Of a stretch of 64,000 nt of DNA, positions 9,678 to 20,925 are shown in pieces (positions within the stretch are counted from its first letter, which is position 1; each line of letters begins with the position of its first letter). The stretch covers positions 15,986,358-16,050,357 of the forward strand of contig CM064663.1 of assembly GCA_032717465.1 (NCBI GenBank), read 5' to 3'. The notes below the pieces were generated by a model. The model did no database searches and was not told where the DNA came from. It worked only from the letters and a program-made list of their open reading frames with translations. The stretch comes from Coenobita brevimanus. Taxonomy: Eukaryota > Arthropoda > Malacostraca > Decapoda > Coenobitidae. The translations under genes and the position numbers were made by a program.

Positions 9678-11877
9678 ATGTCGCACTCGCGCCCCGCCAT
9701 TTCTGCCGCTTCTGCGCCCATTCCAAAGGGCCCCGTGACCTCTACACCCAGAAAAACTCGTGGGGGAAGCAGGAAAGGACTAAGTGACTCTGCAGTGGAA
9801 CATGAACTAGCCGAATTATCAATGATAATGATGGATAGTGACTATGACCCTTCGGGGGATTCGTGTGATGAGCCGGGTGAGGAAATCGTGCCAGAAACTA
9901 CTAGTACGAGTGCTTCAGTGTCCCAAGTTATCCCTAGCTCCAAGGGAAAGGAGCCGTTAGTGCAGCAAGGGAAAGCATTTGGGAAGGGAGTGAAAAGGCG
10001 GCGGGTTAGCCCCGGAACAATGGCCCCGCGTGACCCAGCCCGCCATGAGTCCCGAGTTGATTCACCTCCCCGTTCCCCAAGCCCCACTTCACTCATTTCT
10101 TCCTCTTCTTCTGCTGAATTATCTCTGGAGTCTTCGTCGTCGGAGTCACCACCAGCATCAACAGTGAAGACAGGCCGTAGAGGAAGAGGTAAAACCCTGA
10201 CCCGTAAAAGTAGAGTTGCCAGTAGAGTAAGGGCTGCTAGTGCTGTACGGCAACCCAGGGTCAGTGCGAGTGACCTTGAACCAGAAATCTGCCTCACAGC
10301 CACCCTCCACCCTCACCCACCCTACACCGCCACGACAGGGAATCCTGGACGCCTTCGCGTGGACGGAAGGGTCCGATTTTGTCCCTGAACATCTCTATTT
10401 TGACGAGAGTTCCTCAGGAATACGGCCTGCCTTCACTCTTGACGAGGATGCTGAGTGTGTGGACTTCCTTTTGGCCTTCCTCGATGACGAAGTCATGCAG
10501 CACATATGTGATGAGACCAACAGGTATGAATCACAACGTGCTGCAAGTGGTACAGGTGCAGCCAAGATGCAACAGTGGTCCAAGCTGGGAGTGCAGGAGC
10601 TGTATGTGTTCTTCGCCCTCATGCTTCTCATGCCACACTCAAAGAAGCATGAGTTGGAAGAATACTGGTCCATGGACCCCTTACTACCCTCACCCACCTT
10701 CAATAAGTACATGGCCAGAGATCACTTCCAGAACATCATGGGAAACCTGCACTTTGCCGACAACAATGTACCTTCCCAAACCAACCCACTTTGGAAGATC
10801 CGGGAGATTCTGAGCAGAATGAAGGATAAGTTTATGACATTCTTCCACCCCTTTCAGAAGGTTGTCATTGACGAATCCTTGGTTTTGTTCAGAGGACGTC
10901 TTCGGTTTGTTCAGTACATTCCAAGCAAACACCATCGCTTTGGAATCAAGTTCTTTGTACTGTGCGACTGTAAGATGGGGTACATCCTTGACTTTGTCAT
11001 TTATTCAGCCAGCACTGTCGATCTTGATAAAACACACCCCTTGGCTTCTCAGGCTGTGTAATGAAAGTGCTCCTTGAAAGGTATTTTGGTGGGAATCATG
11101 TGCTGTATACAGACAACTATTATACAGCATTGAAACTTGCCAAATACCTTTCAGAGCACGGCATCGGCTCCTGCGGCACTGTCAAGAGTAATCGTGCCCA
11201 CTTCCCTAAATTCCCAGAGGCAGGAACCTCGCAGTGCAGAGACGTGCACCTACGCAAGTCTGAGAAGATGCTGGCAATATGGTGGCATGACAAGAGGGTC
11301 GTGCACATGCTCACCACTGTACACAAGGGGAAATGACAGACAGTGGGAAGGTCTACCGTAGGACAGGCGAACCTGTGATGAAACCTGATGCTGTGTTGGA
11401 CTATAATATCAACATGTGGCTGGTGGACAAGTCCGACATGATGATTGGAGAGATCGACTGCCTCAGGAAGAATACTAGGTGGTATAGGAAATTTTTTTTT
11501 GCATCTCATAGACATGACGATGCTGAACGCCTTCATCCTGTACAAGATGAAGGTCAAGCCACCCAAGTCCTTCTCCCTGAGGTTGTTCGCCAGGACTTGT
11601 GTTCAGCAGCTGCTTGAAAGATATGGTAGGGTGACAGCAGCAACTCCAAGGCGCCATCCAGTAACACTTCCCGACAGACTTGAGCAATGGGCGTACATGG
11701 ATCGGCACAGACTGGTGCAAATGCCTGCCACAACCAAGAGGAAGGCTGCAATCCGCAGGTGCCAGGTGTGTGCACATACCACCTGAGCACAAACGCACCT
11801 CTTGGCAGTGCGCTGAGTGCCAGGTTCCCCTCTGTGTTACCTGCTTCTTTGATTACAACAGCCAGAAGCAGTTCTAA
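9678..11877 (+). pseudogene. piggyBac-like transposase, frameshifted
   Basis: It starts with ATG 9678 and a Ser-rich, acidic N-terminus. The DDE_Tnp_1_7 core follows in several frames: the first Asp in VVIDESLVLFRGR (about 10860-10900), the second in LYTDNYYTAL (about 11105) and the third in WWHDKRVVHM (about 11283). DYNINMWLVDKSDMM (about 11400) is a further family signature. The C-terminus is the usual Cys-rich zinc-binding tail (CQVCAH... CAECQVPLCVTCF, to 11877). At least four or five frameshifts (near 10260, 11045, 11330, 11490 and 11770) break it, one beside a run of T at about 11490. It cannot make a full transposase. Confidence 0.9.
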
Positions 11878-13229
11878 ATGTGCAAGTGGGAAAGGAAAAT
11901 AATGTGTAAATTGCAAGTGAAAGCAATGGATGTACAGTACATATGATTGAACAGCATAATATAGTTTTATGTTAATGAAAGTGACAGTGAATAACATAGT
12001 GTAAGTAAAACAGAAGTGTAAATATTGAAAATACAATAGAAAATGTAAATAGAAATGTAAGTAATTAGTAATATAAGAATATGAGTACAAATACTTGAGG
12101 TTATAACAGTGAAAGTGAATCCGTGGCTCTCTACGAATTTTACTGAATGAAAAACTGAATGACTTCAGTGACAATAAACTAATACTACTGAAGGAAACTT
12201 ATGGATAAAGACTGGAGATATATATAAGTGTTATATAGTAACAGAAATATAAAGTGTGAGGGGTTTTATGAATAATAAATGACAGAATACCAACAGGGAA
12301 CTAGCGCAACTGGGAAGGTCATACGCGCTCGTATTCATTGCTTTCACAGTGGGTTTTTTGGAGTATGGATCCCAAACTACTTGATAATCATAGAATAGTG
12401 TTTCTAGTGATAATATTTGGCTGTGGTAATCATATTACGGGTTGTCGGGAGGTGTAAAGTGGAGACTTCGTTACCCAACTTCAGAGGTCTCCACAAGTCC
12501 TACGGTAATCGACGAAGGCTCAACAAACATCCCAAGAGAAAGCTGAAGGTATGTGCCATATGCATATGTAATTTTAGTATTCTAGGCAGTATGGCACTCG
12601 TCCTTCACATGCACTGCTCTCCTTACAGAAATCAATTCCTGATTTGTGCTTAGCCAGCATGAGGAAAGACTAATTCACATAATCACTTTCCTTCTAAGAA
12701 GAAGGTCCAGTCATGCCGAGGGACCTTGTAATGCCCATTATTTATACAGAGTGCAGCTGCAGAACCTTGTTGTCTGGATTTTTAATTACAAGTAGTAATG
12801 TCTACAGAAGAAAAGTTATAAAAAAATATAAGGTTATTCATTTTTACAAACTTTTATTTTATTTCTGTGATTATCATACAAGTTGCTTGTGAAAAATATA
12901 CAGTGTATTTTTCTGAAGTGCAGGCAGTCTTGAATTCCAACTTATAAAGTTAAACAAAATTTTGCTGAACAAGATATTATATTGCCCTTTGCTCTGATAT
13001 TGAAAATATGAGCATGTTGGTGCTGTGGATCAAATTTGGTGAGCAGATGCTGCCCACTTCACTTAGCCACAAGCCTCAGTCTTTTAGAGAGGGATTTTTT
13101 TTTTTTTTTTTTTCCCCCAGCAGATATCACAAGTTTCTAACCCCACTCATTTATATTAGATGCACTGAGTATAAATCGCTGAGTGTGTTTTTAATAATAA
13201 TGAAGCTAATTGATGTAAGAAGATTTTTA

Positions 13230-13230
<1 letters not shown>
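11878..13230 (+). other. 3' non-coding part of piggyBac A and unassigned AT-rich DNA
   Basis: Sequence 12361-12550 matches 60310-60500 in the piggyBac-type MITE (both contain a ccacaagtcc block followed by acgaaggctcaaca), tying the two elements together. Around 12545 a gaag/gtatgt motif looks like a splice donor, but its use is unknown. From about 12660 to 13230 I recognise nothing. No coding sequence is convincing here. Confidence 0.6.
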
Positions 13231-13260
<30 letters not shown>

Positions 13261-16200
13261 ATAACAGAACGGAGGAAGGAAAAACAAATGGGTAAAAAAA
13301 AAATAATCCATACACCAGATTATTGGTGTCCTCTGTTCATAAAATATCTGTAACAGTTAGACTTGAACAGTTGTGGGTTGAAATTTGGAGGAAAACAACT
13401 CTGGGGAAGCGAGTTCCAGAGAGATGCAGTTCGGGGAATGAAAGAATTCTGATAGGCAGAAGTTCTGCAATATGGTTGAGTGACATTCCAGTCATGAGCG
13501 CTACCAGATGCCCGTGTAGCACGAGGGAAGGCATGGAGAGGTGGCACCATGGACCCAACTTCGTCTGAGCATTTGCCAAAAAAATATCTGTAAAATAATG
13601 CAAGGGAGGCAACATTCCTTCTTACTTCACGGGGAGGTAGTTTATATGTAATGGCAGGGTTGTTAATGATTCTAACAGCTTTATTCTGAATTTTGTCAAG
13701 TTGTCTTAATGCAACCTCTCCACAACCATTCCACAAGGGTGAGCAATATTCAAGCTGAGAGCACACATGACTCTTATAAATTATAGCTAACTGCTCATCG
13801 GCGAAGAAGTTACGGACTCTGTACAATAATCCAAGTTTCTTTGAGGCGGTTTTAGCAAGTGATCTGACATGAGAGGTCCAGCTGAGGGCACTGTTAAGTG
13901 AGACACCAAGAATTTCAATACTTTTGGAGATGGGAATATTAGTAGCACTGAAGGTAATGTACGAATCTGGCAATATCTGTCTATTAGTAATCTGTATATA
14001 TTTAGTTTTACTAGCATTAAAAGAGACAAGGTTGTTTTGTCCCCATTCACTGATTGTAGATAGATCTTGATTTATGGAGATGGCTGTACTGAGTTGAGAG
14101 GTAGAGATATTAGACTTTGTAAATGGATGTCTGAGTGTGAATGAACTATGTAGTGTTGAGTCATCTGCATATGAGTGAATGGGATTGTGAGTGACAGATA
14201 AGAGATCATTAATATGAACCAGAAATAGGGTTGTCGTCAGAACTGATCCCTGCGGCACGCCGGCGTTAATTGAGTGGAAATTCGAATATACATCATCTAC
14301 TTTTACTCTTATTTTCCTGTCACTAAGATAAGAAGAAATCAAAGGAACAAAAGACGTTAGTCCATAGCAAGGGAGTTTGGACAGCAGGGAACGGTGCCAT
14401 ACTCTGTTGAAAGCTTTAGAGATATCAAGAGCTACTGCATGAGTTTCTTCAAAAAGATCAATTGACTGATGGATGGTATGAGTTAAGAGATTGAGTATGT
14501 CAATGGTGGATCTTTCGTGGCGAAAACCGTATTGTCTATCACTAATTAAGTTGTTGGATTCAAGATGTTTAACAATATGCTTATTAATTAAAGTTTCAAA
14601 TACCTTACCAAGAGAAGATGTGACAGCTATTGGTCTGTAATTGGAGGGGTCAGACGAACTTCCTTTCTTCAGAACTGGGTGGATATTGGCTTCTTTCCAT
14701 GAATTTGGGAATAAAAAAGAAGTACGTATGCATAGTCTGAATAATTTGGCTAGGACAGAGGCAAGTTCAAGGGAACACTTTTTCAAAACAATTGGCAGAA
14801 TTCCATCTGGGCCTGGAGCTTTGTTGGTAGGTAAATTGTCTAGGATGGATTTTACGTATCTTGTCTGTATTTTAAGTGGGGCAATTTCGGGAGAATCAAG
14901 TTCTAGTACTGGGACATTCTGGCTGGTATCATCTATGGTAAAGTTTCTGGCAAAGGTACTAGCAAAGATATCTGCTTTCCCACGTGGGTCATTTGTAATA
15001 TTGCCATCTGAAGATTTTAGTGGGGGAATGGAAGATGACTTGTTAAAGTTATTATTGAAAGAATTAAGAGTTGACCAGAATATTCTATTGTCAGTAGGGT
15101 TGTTAAGTAGTTTTGATGCTTGCTTTTGAAGAAAGTTTGATTTAGATAGATTTAATACAGCTTTTGTATGATTTCTAGCAATTTTAAATTGGGAGAGTGA
15201 TTCAGATGTTTTTGATTTTAAGTAAGAGTTATATGCTAATGACTTTTGGGCTGTTGCTCTGGCACAATTGCCATCAAACCATTTTGGAGAGTTTGATCTT
15301 TTAGTGAATTGTTGACTTGGTATGAATAAATCCATACCAGCTAGTATTAAGTCGCAAATGTGGGACTGGGTAGAATTGGGATCACTAGAGAAGAAAGACT
15401 GCCATGGAACATCAGCAAGATAAAATCTAAATCCATCCCAGTCTGCCCTGTCAAAGTGCCATCGGGTCACCCTGACAGGTTCAGAATGGGGAGGTGTAGG
15501 AGGGTTAACTAATGAGGCTTTGATGAGATTGTGGTCAGAGGATCCAAGTGGTGACAGTACCTCTATCCTGTATTGATCTGGATTATTTGTCAAGAATAAA
15601 TCCAAGAGATGGGCATTATGGTCAGGATTATCAGGTATTCTGGTTGGTTGCTTTACCAACTGGGTGAGATTAAACGATTCCGCAAACAGCTCGCATTCTA
15701 GACCAGCGTCGTCAGTCCGGGCAGAATGCAATAACCATTCAACATTGTGTATGTTAAAATCACCCAAAATGGTAATTTCATTGCCAAGGGCAAGGTCAAG
15801 GTTACTCAACTGAGTGGATATGGAATCAAATACACTGGGTTCCGAAGAAGCATTGGGGGAACGATAAACTACACAGATATATTTGGTAATGGTTTGGCAA
15901 TTTAATTTATATAATGAGTAATCAAAACTGGATGAAGTGAAGTTTAAAATAGTATCAACTGCATATTGGGATCTGATATAACAACAGGTGCCGCCCTTGT
16001 TTCGAAAGTTTGTAAGGAGATGGTAACTGGGAAAACAAAATGGAGATATATTGGTAGAGTGTGAGATTTGTGGTTCTGTGAGGAAAAGGGCCAAAGGGGA
16101 TATGGACTGAAGGAAAAAATGAACCGAGTTTAAATCTGTGGTAAGGACGCGGATGTTGGTAAAGAATAAGGCCGCACCGTCACCTCTTCGCCAACGAGCA

Positions 16201-16440
16201 TTCCCGGAAATAGCAACAGTCGCTGCCGGCACAGTCCCTTGATGGCGACCGGGAGGACCCTGTGCCTCCAGCCCTACCCTGCCGGTGGTGGCAATCCGAG
16301 GTACCACCTCATTTGATAATAAGATTGCAGCGGCCATTACTAAAGATGTGAATAGAAGGTGTGATATGTTATGCGCATGTAGTGTGGTGTAGACAGTTGA
16401 AGGTAGAGGTATTATGAGAGCATGCTGGCCTACTCTCGGT
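13231..16440 (-). mobile_element. Jockey/CR1-group LINE, near full length, poly(A) tail
   Basis: Oriented on the minus strand, with the ORF at 16337-13320, a short 3' UTR and a run of 24 A (T 13231-13254 on the plus strand). The 5' boundary is unclear and lies between 16340 and 16500, where a GGAT repeat (about 16495-16512) begins. No target duplication was found. It is inserted in the 3' part of piggyBac A. Confidence 0.8.
13320..16337 (-). CDS. LINE endonuclease-reverse transcriptase (Jockey/CR1 group), intact
   Basis: A 1005-codon uninterrupted frame. The APE-type endonuclease covers roughly residues 55-290 (TNIRVL start, LTEPQ, ILGDFN near 189, SDHNLI near 265). The RT covers about 500-780 (KAPGPDGI near 504, NYRPIAVTS, RQYGFR, ALDISKAFN, GVPQGSVL, SYADDSTL near 722). 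A C-terminal region ends in FNPQLFKSNCYRYF, typical of the group. There is no RNase H domain. The first about 50 residues are low in family similarity, so the true start may be further in. The same clade, but a different family, occurs at 62106. An intact ORF plus long poly(A) suggests a young insertion. Confidence 0.85.
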   Translation of the reverse strand: MAAAILLSNEVVPRIATTGRVGLEAQGPPGRHQGTVPAATVAISGNARWRRGDGAALFFTNIRVLTTDLNSVHFFLQSISPLALFLTEPQISHSTNISPFCFPSYHLLTNFRNKGGTCCYIRSQYAVDTILNFTSSSFDYSLYKLNCQTITKYICVVYRSPNASSEPSVFDSISTQLSNLDLALGNEITILGDFNIHNVEWLLHSARTDDAGLECELFAESFNLTQLVKQPTRIPDNPDHNAHLLDLFLTNNPDQYRIEVLSPLGSSDHNLIKASLVNPPTPPHSEPVRVTRWHFDRADWDGFRFYLADVPWQSFFSSDPNSTQSHICDLILAGMDLFIPSQQFTKRSNSPKWFDGNCARATAQKSLAYNSYLKSKTSESLSQFKIARNHTKAVLNLSKSNFLQKQASKLLNNPTDNRIFWSTLNSFNNNFNKSSSIPPLKSSDGNITNDPRGKADIFASTFARNFTIDDTSQNVPVLELDSPEIAPLKIQTRYVKSILDNLPTNKAPGPDGILPIVLKKCSLELASVLAKLFRLCIRTSFLFPNSWKEANIHPVLKKGSSSDPSNYRPIAVTSSLGKVFETLINKHIVKHLESNNLISDRQYGFRHERSTIDILNLLTHTIHQSIDLFEETHAVALDISKAFNRVWHRSLLSKLPCYGLTSFVPLISSYLSDRKIRVKVDDVYSNFHSINAGVPQGSVLTTTLFLVHINDLLSVTHNPIHSYADDSTLHSSFTLRHPFTKSNISTSQLSTAISINQDLSTISEWGQNNLVSFNASKTKYIQITNRQILPDSYITFSATNIPISKSIEILGVSLNSALSWTSHVRSLAKTASKKLGLLYRVRNFFADEQLAIIYKSHVCSQLEYCSPLWNGCGEVALRQLDKIQNKAVRIINNPAITYKLPPREVRRNVASLALFYRYFFGKCSDEVGSMVPPLHAFPRATRASGSAHDWNVTQPYCRTSAYQNSFIPRTASLWNSLPQSCFPPNFNPQLFKSNCYRYFMNRGHQ

Positions 16441-16639
16441 GTAAATGAAGGCTTAAAGTAAGAGTCCTACGCCTCTCATCGGACAATGCAGGATTGGATG
16501 ATGGATGGATGAAAGGTGTGTAAGAAATGGTTGGCATGCCTTATATACAGCACATGTTGGTAGTCCATCAATGATGTTCACATCAGGTCCTCACAACTCA
16601 TCCTCTGTGGGGGAATGGAATGAGACAAATTATGACAGT

Positions 16640-16802
16640 CTGGGTCTGGTTAGTACTTGGATGGGTGACCGCCTGGGAACACCAGGCATCCCTACGTGTC
16701 AAGTGGGGTTGGTGGAGGATTAGTGCCCCTCCCTGTAAAACAATTAACTCTAAGCCCTTGGCCACCCCGTTTGGGATACATGGCGTCTGGCAATGAATGA
16801 AT
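16640..16802 (+). mobile_element. Composite SINE-like element: 5S rRNA head, RTE 5' and 3' ends
   Basis: Bases 16640-16693 match the 3' half of eukaryotic 5S rRNA, including TAGTACTTGGATGGGTGACC and CCGCCTGGGAA, the internal control region bound by TFIIIA/TFIIIC. Next, about 16692-16747 resembles the RTE leader (compare 48757-48800: ggttggyggagg, ttagtgcccctccc, aaaacaa). Then about 16757-16795 resembles the RTE 3' end (ttggccacccc, gggat, ggcgtctggcaat), ending in an ATGA-type tail. The 5' half of the 5S sequence is not recognisable. This is the layout of a 5S-derived SINE mobilised by a partner LINE. Confidence 0.7.
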
Positions 16803-16899
16803 AACTGATTTTTAGCAAATATTTTTTGAGAGTCTCTCGGAGCCCGAATATGCCCGCGGGGCATGCAAAACATTGGGAAACATGCCCGCAGTGTAAGGG
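16803..16899 (+). repeat. Right end of piggyBac A
   Basis: The stretch ctgatttttagcaaatattt (about 16805) matches 60545-60570 in the related MITE, and the last bases, inverted, read CCCTTACACTGCGGGCATG. TTAA follows at 16900-16903. Confidence 0.7.
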
Positions 16900-16903
16900 T
16901 TAA

Positions 16904-19900
16904 GAGCCGTCAGTCGGGGGATGACGAGCGCTCGGATCGGAGAAATATAACCTAACAGTAGAAGATCCGCTGGTGTCTGAGAATAAGGTAACAGAAAATC
17001 AACTCCCCATTCGTCAGGTAGGACCTATAACATCTTCAGGCTTAGTCATTCTCGGATGGAGCGAAGGGGTACAAAGCTCTTTCTTTATGGACAGCGGATC
17101 TATGGTAAATCTAATCTCAGATACCTCTTTAAACAACAATAGGAAAATAACTAAAAGAGTTGGGATCCTCGAGCCACCTGACATTCGCCTATGCGGTGTG
17201 GATGGCTCAGAATTTCAGGTCAAAGGAAAGATCACACTAGAAGTACAATTTGATAAAGCCTTAAGACCTTTTGACGTAGAGTTTCACGTCACTAATGATC
17301 TTAGGTATCCAGCGGACACTCTCACTGGCTTTTCGACAATGGCCCAAGAAGCCATTGCTCTCCTCCCTGCTTCTTGTTGTGTACATGTCAATGGTTTCCC
17401 AATATCTAGTATGGAATATCCACGTCCGGTACTTTCCCAAACCGACTCAGTTATTAAGTCTCACATGATTCCAACAGTAGTCAAGAGTAATCAAATACAC
17501 ACGCCATTACCTGAACAGCCAGGTACACTACCATCTACTACTACATCCTCTGAACATTCAATTATAGATCGTATCAACCCCTCTGACAGTGGCACACTCG
17601 CCGACTCAGACACGTCTCATTTAACTACCTCAGATAGTGCGATTGATGTTTTACAACACGCAGAGATAAGACGTGCAGTAACAAATCAGTGCACAATTTT
17701 GTTACCGCACAAGTTTACCAAAGTCTCTGTTCGTGTTGTGGGTGCGAAAGCAGGAGTGGATGTACTAACCTTACCTGAGATGTGTTGTATGAATGGCTTA
17801 GCTTATGAGTCAGCGTTGTGTATGGTGCTGGAGGATGGTTTATGCTACTTGTACATTGCAAACACAACAAACGCCGCTTACACCTTACGAACGGGAACTC
17901 AGATTGGCGATTTCTTGGTATACCCAGCAGCTGTACGTGTGTGCCAGGATTTCCCATACCCTGTTGCTGATGTGTGCTCAGTTGCTCAGTCCACCAGTAT
18001 TCCATCTAATCTTGAATCTCATGTGAAACAAAGTGATTTCCCGGAACACCGACATCAATTAATTAATCTCTTGCGAGACTATCGCAAAGTAGTAGCCCTA
18101 CCCGGTGAGAATATGGGAAAGACATATTTGGTAAAGTATCATATTACATTACAGCCAGGTGCTCAGCCAGTATATATACCTGTCTACCGTTTACCACATA
18201 GCCAACATCAACAAGCCGATCGTCTTATTCAGGACATGTTGGATAATGAGGTCATTGAACACTCTGATTGCCCGTAGAACAGCCCACTATTTCTGGTTCC
18301 AAAGAAAGGTGGTGAGTTACGACCAGTCGTAGATTACAGACGCGTGAATGCACTGACTGTCCCGGACAGATTTCCAATTCCTGTACTCACTAATTTGCTG
18401 GAATCCTTAGGCAAAAACAATTGTGTTTTTTCCTCCCTAGATCTTTGGTTACTGGCAAGTCGAGATGGAAGAATCATCTCGTCCTATCACTGCCTTCAGT
18501 ACTCCATCCGGTCATTACCAACTCCGTAGACTTCCATTCGGTTTGAGAAATGCACCCTCAGCGTTCATGCGACTAATTCATACAGTTTTTGCCAGCATGA
18601 TAGGTCACTCAGTTTTTGCTTATCTAGATGATGTCATAATCGCTAGTCACTCAGTGAAGGAACACTTAGAAAAGTTAGCCGTAAGTGTTCACTAGACTCA
18701 AACAAGCTGGACTTAAGATCAGACTATCAAAGCGTGACTTTTTACGTAAGAAACTCCAATTCCTAGGACATGTTGTTGACGCTCACGGAATTCACACATC
18801 AGATGAACAGGTTAGAGCCGTGACGAATTTCCCAACTGTACGCAGTTTCCTCGGTCTCTGTGGGTATTATAGAAGGTTCATAAAAGTGTACGCCAAGATA
18901 GCTGCGCCGTTAACAAAATTGTTAAAGAAGGATGCGCCTTTTGTGTGGGCTGATGAACAGGCAACCGCATTCACAACACTGAAAACTGCTCAAGCACAAT
19001 CATCAGTTTTGGCATTCCCTGAATATTCTAAACCATTTCTTCTCTGTACTGATGCTTCCGGAGTAGGCCTAGGTGCAGTTCTCATGCAATATGACTCCGA
19101 AGGAAAGAAACATGTCATTGCCTATGCTAGCCGTGTGCTAAACTCAGCGGAAAAGAATTACAGGGTAACTCACTGGGAAGCCCTTGTTGTGGTCTGGTCC
19201 CTAAAACATTTCCGCGACATCATCTGCGGATATCCTGTTCACATCCAAACTGACCATCTTCCCTTATGTGACTTGTTTCGGGGACGTAACCTTACCGGTC
19301 GACTTGCACGCTGGGCAGTCACTGTGACTGACTATAATCCAACATTTGAATACGTTCCTGGAAAATCCAATGTCGTAGCCGATACCCTCTCGCGGCATGT
19401 TGCCACAGTCTCAACTGGTTGCAACATAAACTTAGCGTTCAATTATGACACACTACGTAAGTTCCAGCATGAGGGCCCCGTATGGTCACAGGTCATATAT
19501 TTCCTAGAGTAAGGCGATGATTCTTCTCTGCCAAAGTTACCAGTCCCTGTATCTGATTTCTTCCTCAACAATGAATTGCTCTATAAAAACTCAGTACTGA
19601 CAGGTAACAACGTACCTCATCGCGAAGTTAAGCGACTAGTCATTCCAACAGACTTAATTCCTGCTGCCCTCCATTTAATCCACGACACCCCTAATGCATC
19701 ACACCCTGGCAAAGACAGAAGCTTAAGGCAAGCACATCTGTCATATTATTGGCCCACTATGCGAAAGGATATAGAAGCGCACTGCGATGCATATTTATCA
19801 TGTGCCCGTCACAAGTGGACAACCAGTCAACCTGCTCCTATATTGCAGTACCCAGTACCATCAAAACCTTGGCAAACTGTCTCTCTCAATCTTCTGAAGC

Positions 19901-20853
19901 TGCCTCGTGCAGAATCTGGTTTTGTTTATCTGTTAGTGGCAGTCAATCATTTCTCCAGATTTGTCATCTTAGTTCCATTGCGTGAAAAGTCTGCTAACGC
20001 AGTAGCACATGCCTTTATTAATTCAGTTATTTGCCCTTTCACAACACCAGAAGTAAATTTAACTGATAACGGGTCAGAGTTCAATAATTCAGTTCTGGAA
20101 GAAGTTTGTCTTCGATACGGAATTAAGAAATGTAATATAGTGGCCCATCATCCAGCCTCGAATGGCCTAGTAGAGTGCCAGAATAGAAAGATATTGGAGA
20201 GTCTGCATCACATAGTAGGAGATCAGACTTCCACCTGGGATGAGTGGATTCCACAGGTAGCTGCTTCAATTAATTCATCCATCAATAAGTCAATTGGAGA
20301 AACACCATTCTTCATCATATATGGCTTTGACAAAAGATTACCGTATTCACTGTCGCAATCCAAACCCGATCCAATCTACGACTACGATAACTATGTGCGA
20401 GTAAACCTATCCAACTTCCAGAAAATTCATAAATATGTTCAGGATAATCTGGCCCTTACAAATGAGGAGATGGTACGTAACCAACTTGCCACTGCCACAG
20501 ATGTTACCATCCAAGTAGGTGACTTAGTTTTTGCCCTAGATCACGACAAAGAATCAAAACTAAACAGTAAATTCTTGGGTCCCTTCCGTGTCATATCTTG
20601 TAAAGGTAATAAATTCGAATTAAGAGATCCGCACAAGGCAGAGACGACATGGGTGCATGTAGATCATCTCAAACGTGCATCAAAACGCATAGTCTTGGAG
20701 GAACCACTAAGAGAGACCACATCCCCACAACAAATTCCTACTCAGCCTTCTTCCTCTTCTCTAAACCTTCCTTCTGACATTACTATTCAGCCTTCCCCTA
20801 CTGTTAATGACTACTGTGCCAAGTTGCGTTCTGCCACTAAGTCTCTTGCATAA
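16904..20853 (+). pseudogene. pol: pol of the LTR element (protease, RT, RNase H, integrase)
   Basis: The pol frame is open from before 16940 and overlaps the end of gag in the -1 frame, as expected for expression by frameshifting. The aspartic protease shows FFMDSGSMVNLI (about 17085-17120). RT runs from about 18100, with PLFLVPKK-type and FAYLDDVIIAS (about 18618-18650) motifs. RNase H (TDASGVGLGAVL about 19045; DTLSRH about 19380) follows, then integrase with an HHCC zinc domain (about 19670-19810), TDNGSEF (about 20060) and the Glu in NGLVECQNR (about 20160). Breaks: TAG at 18275, a frameshift near 18450, another near 18690, and TAA at 19510. The usual first catalytic Asp of integrase appears as Asn (VSLNLL, about 19880). 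Confidence 0.9.
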
Positions 20854-20925
20854 CGTTATCATCTCATACTGTTGTTAACATCTGTCTCAACATCACCTCT
20901 AAGATCACCTCATTTTATAGGAAAG

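Larger units (their letters stand above)
5343..16899 (+). mobile_element. piggyBac-like element A inserted in gag at TTAA
   Basis: TTAA flanks both ends (5339-5342 and 16900-16903), the invariable piggyBac target, and the gag frame of the LTR element resumes across the junction. The left end resembles the left end of the 1010-bp element at 59636, and the right end (inverted: CCCTTACACTGCGGG) resembles that element's right end. A piggyBac-type transposase lies at 9678-11877. The element has itself received an RTE LINE (about 6446-9545), a Jockey/CR1-group LINE (about 13231-16440) and a 5S-derived composite (about 16640-16802). Its left terminal repeat seems to have lost a few bases compared with the related MITE. 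Confidence 0.8.

Noticed and set aside
16640..16693. Functional 5S rRNA gene
   Set aside because: Only the 3' half matches; the 5' half is missing, substitutions are present, and the sequence runs straight into LINE-derived DNA.
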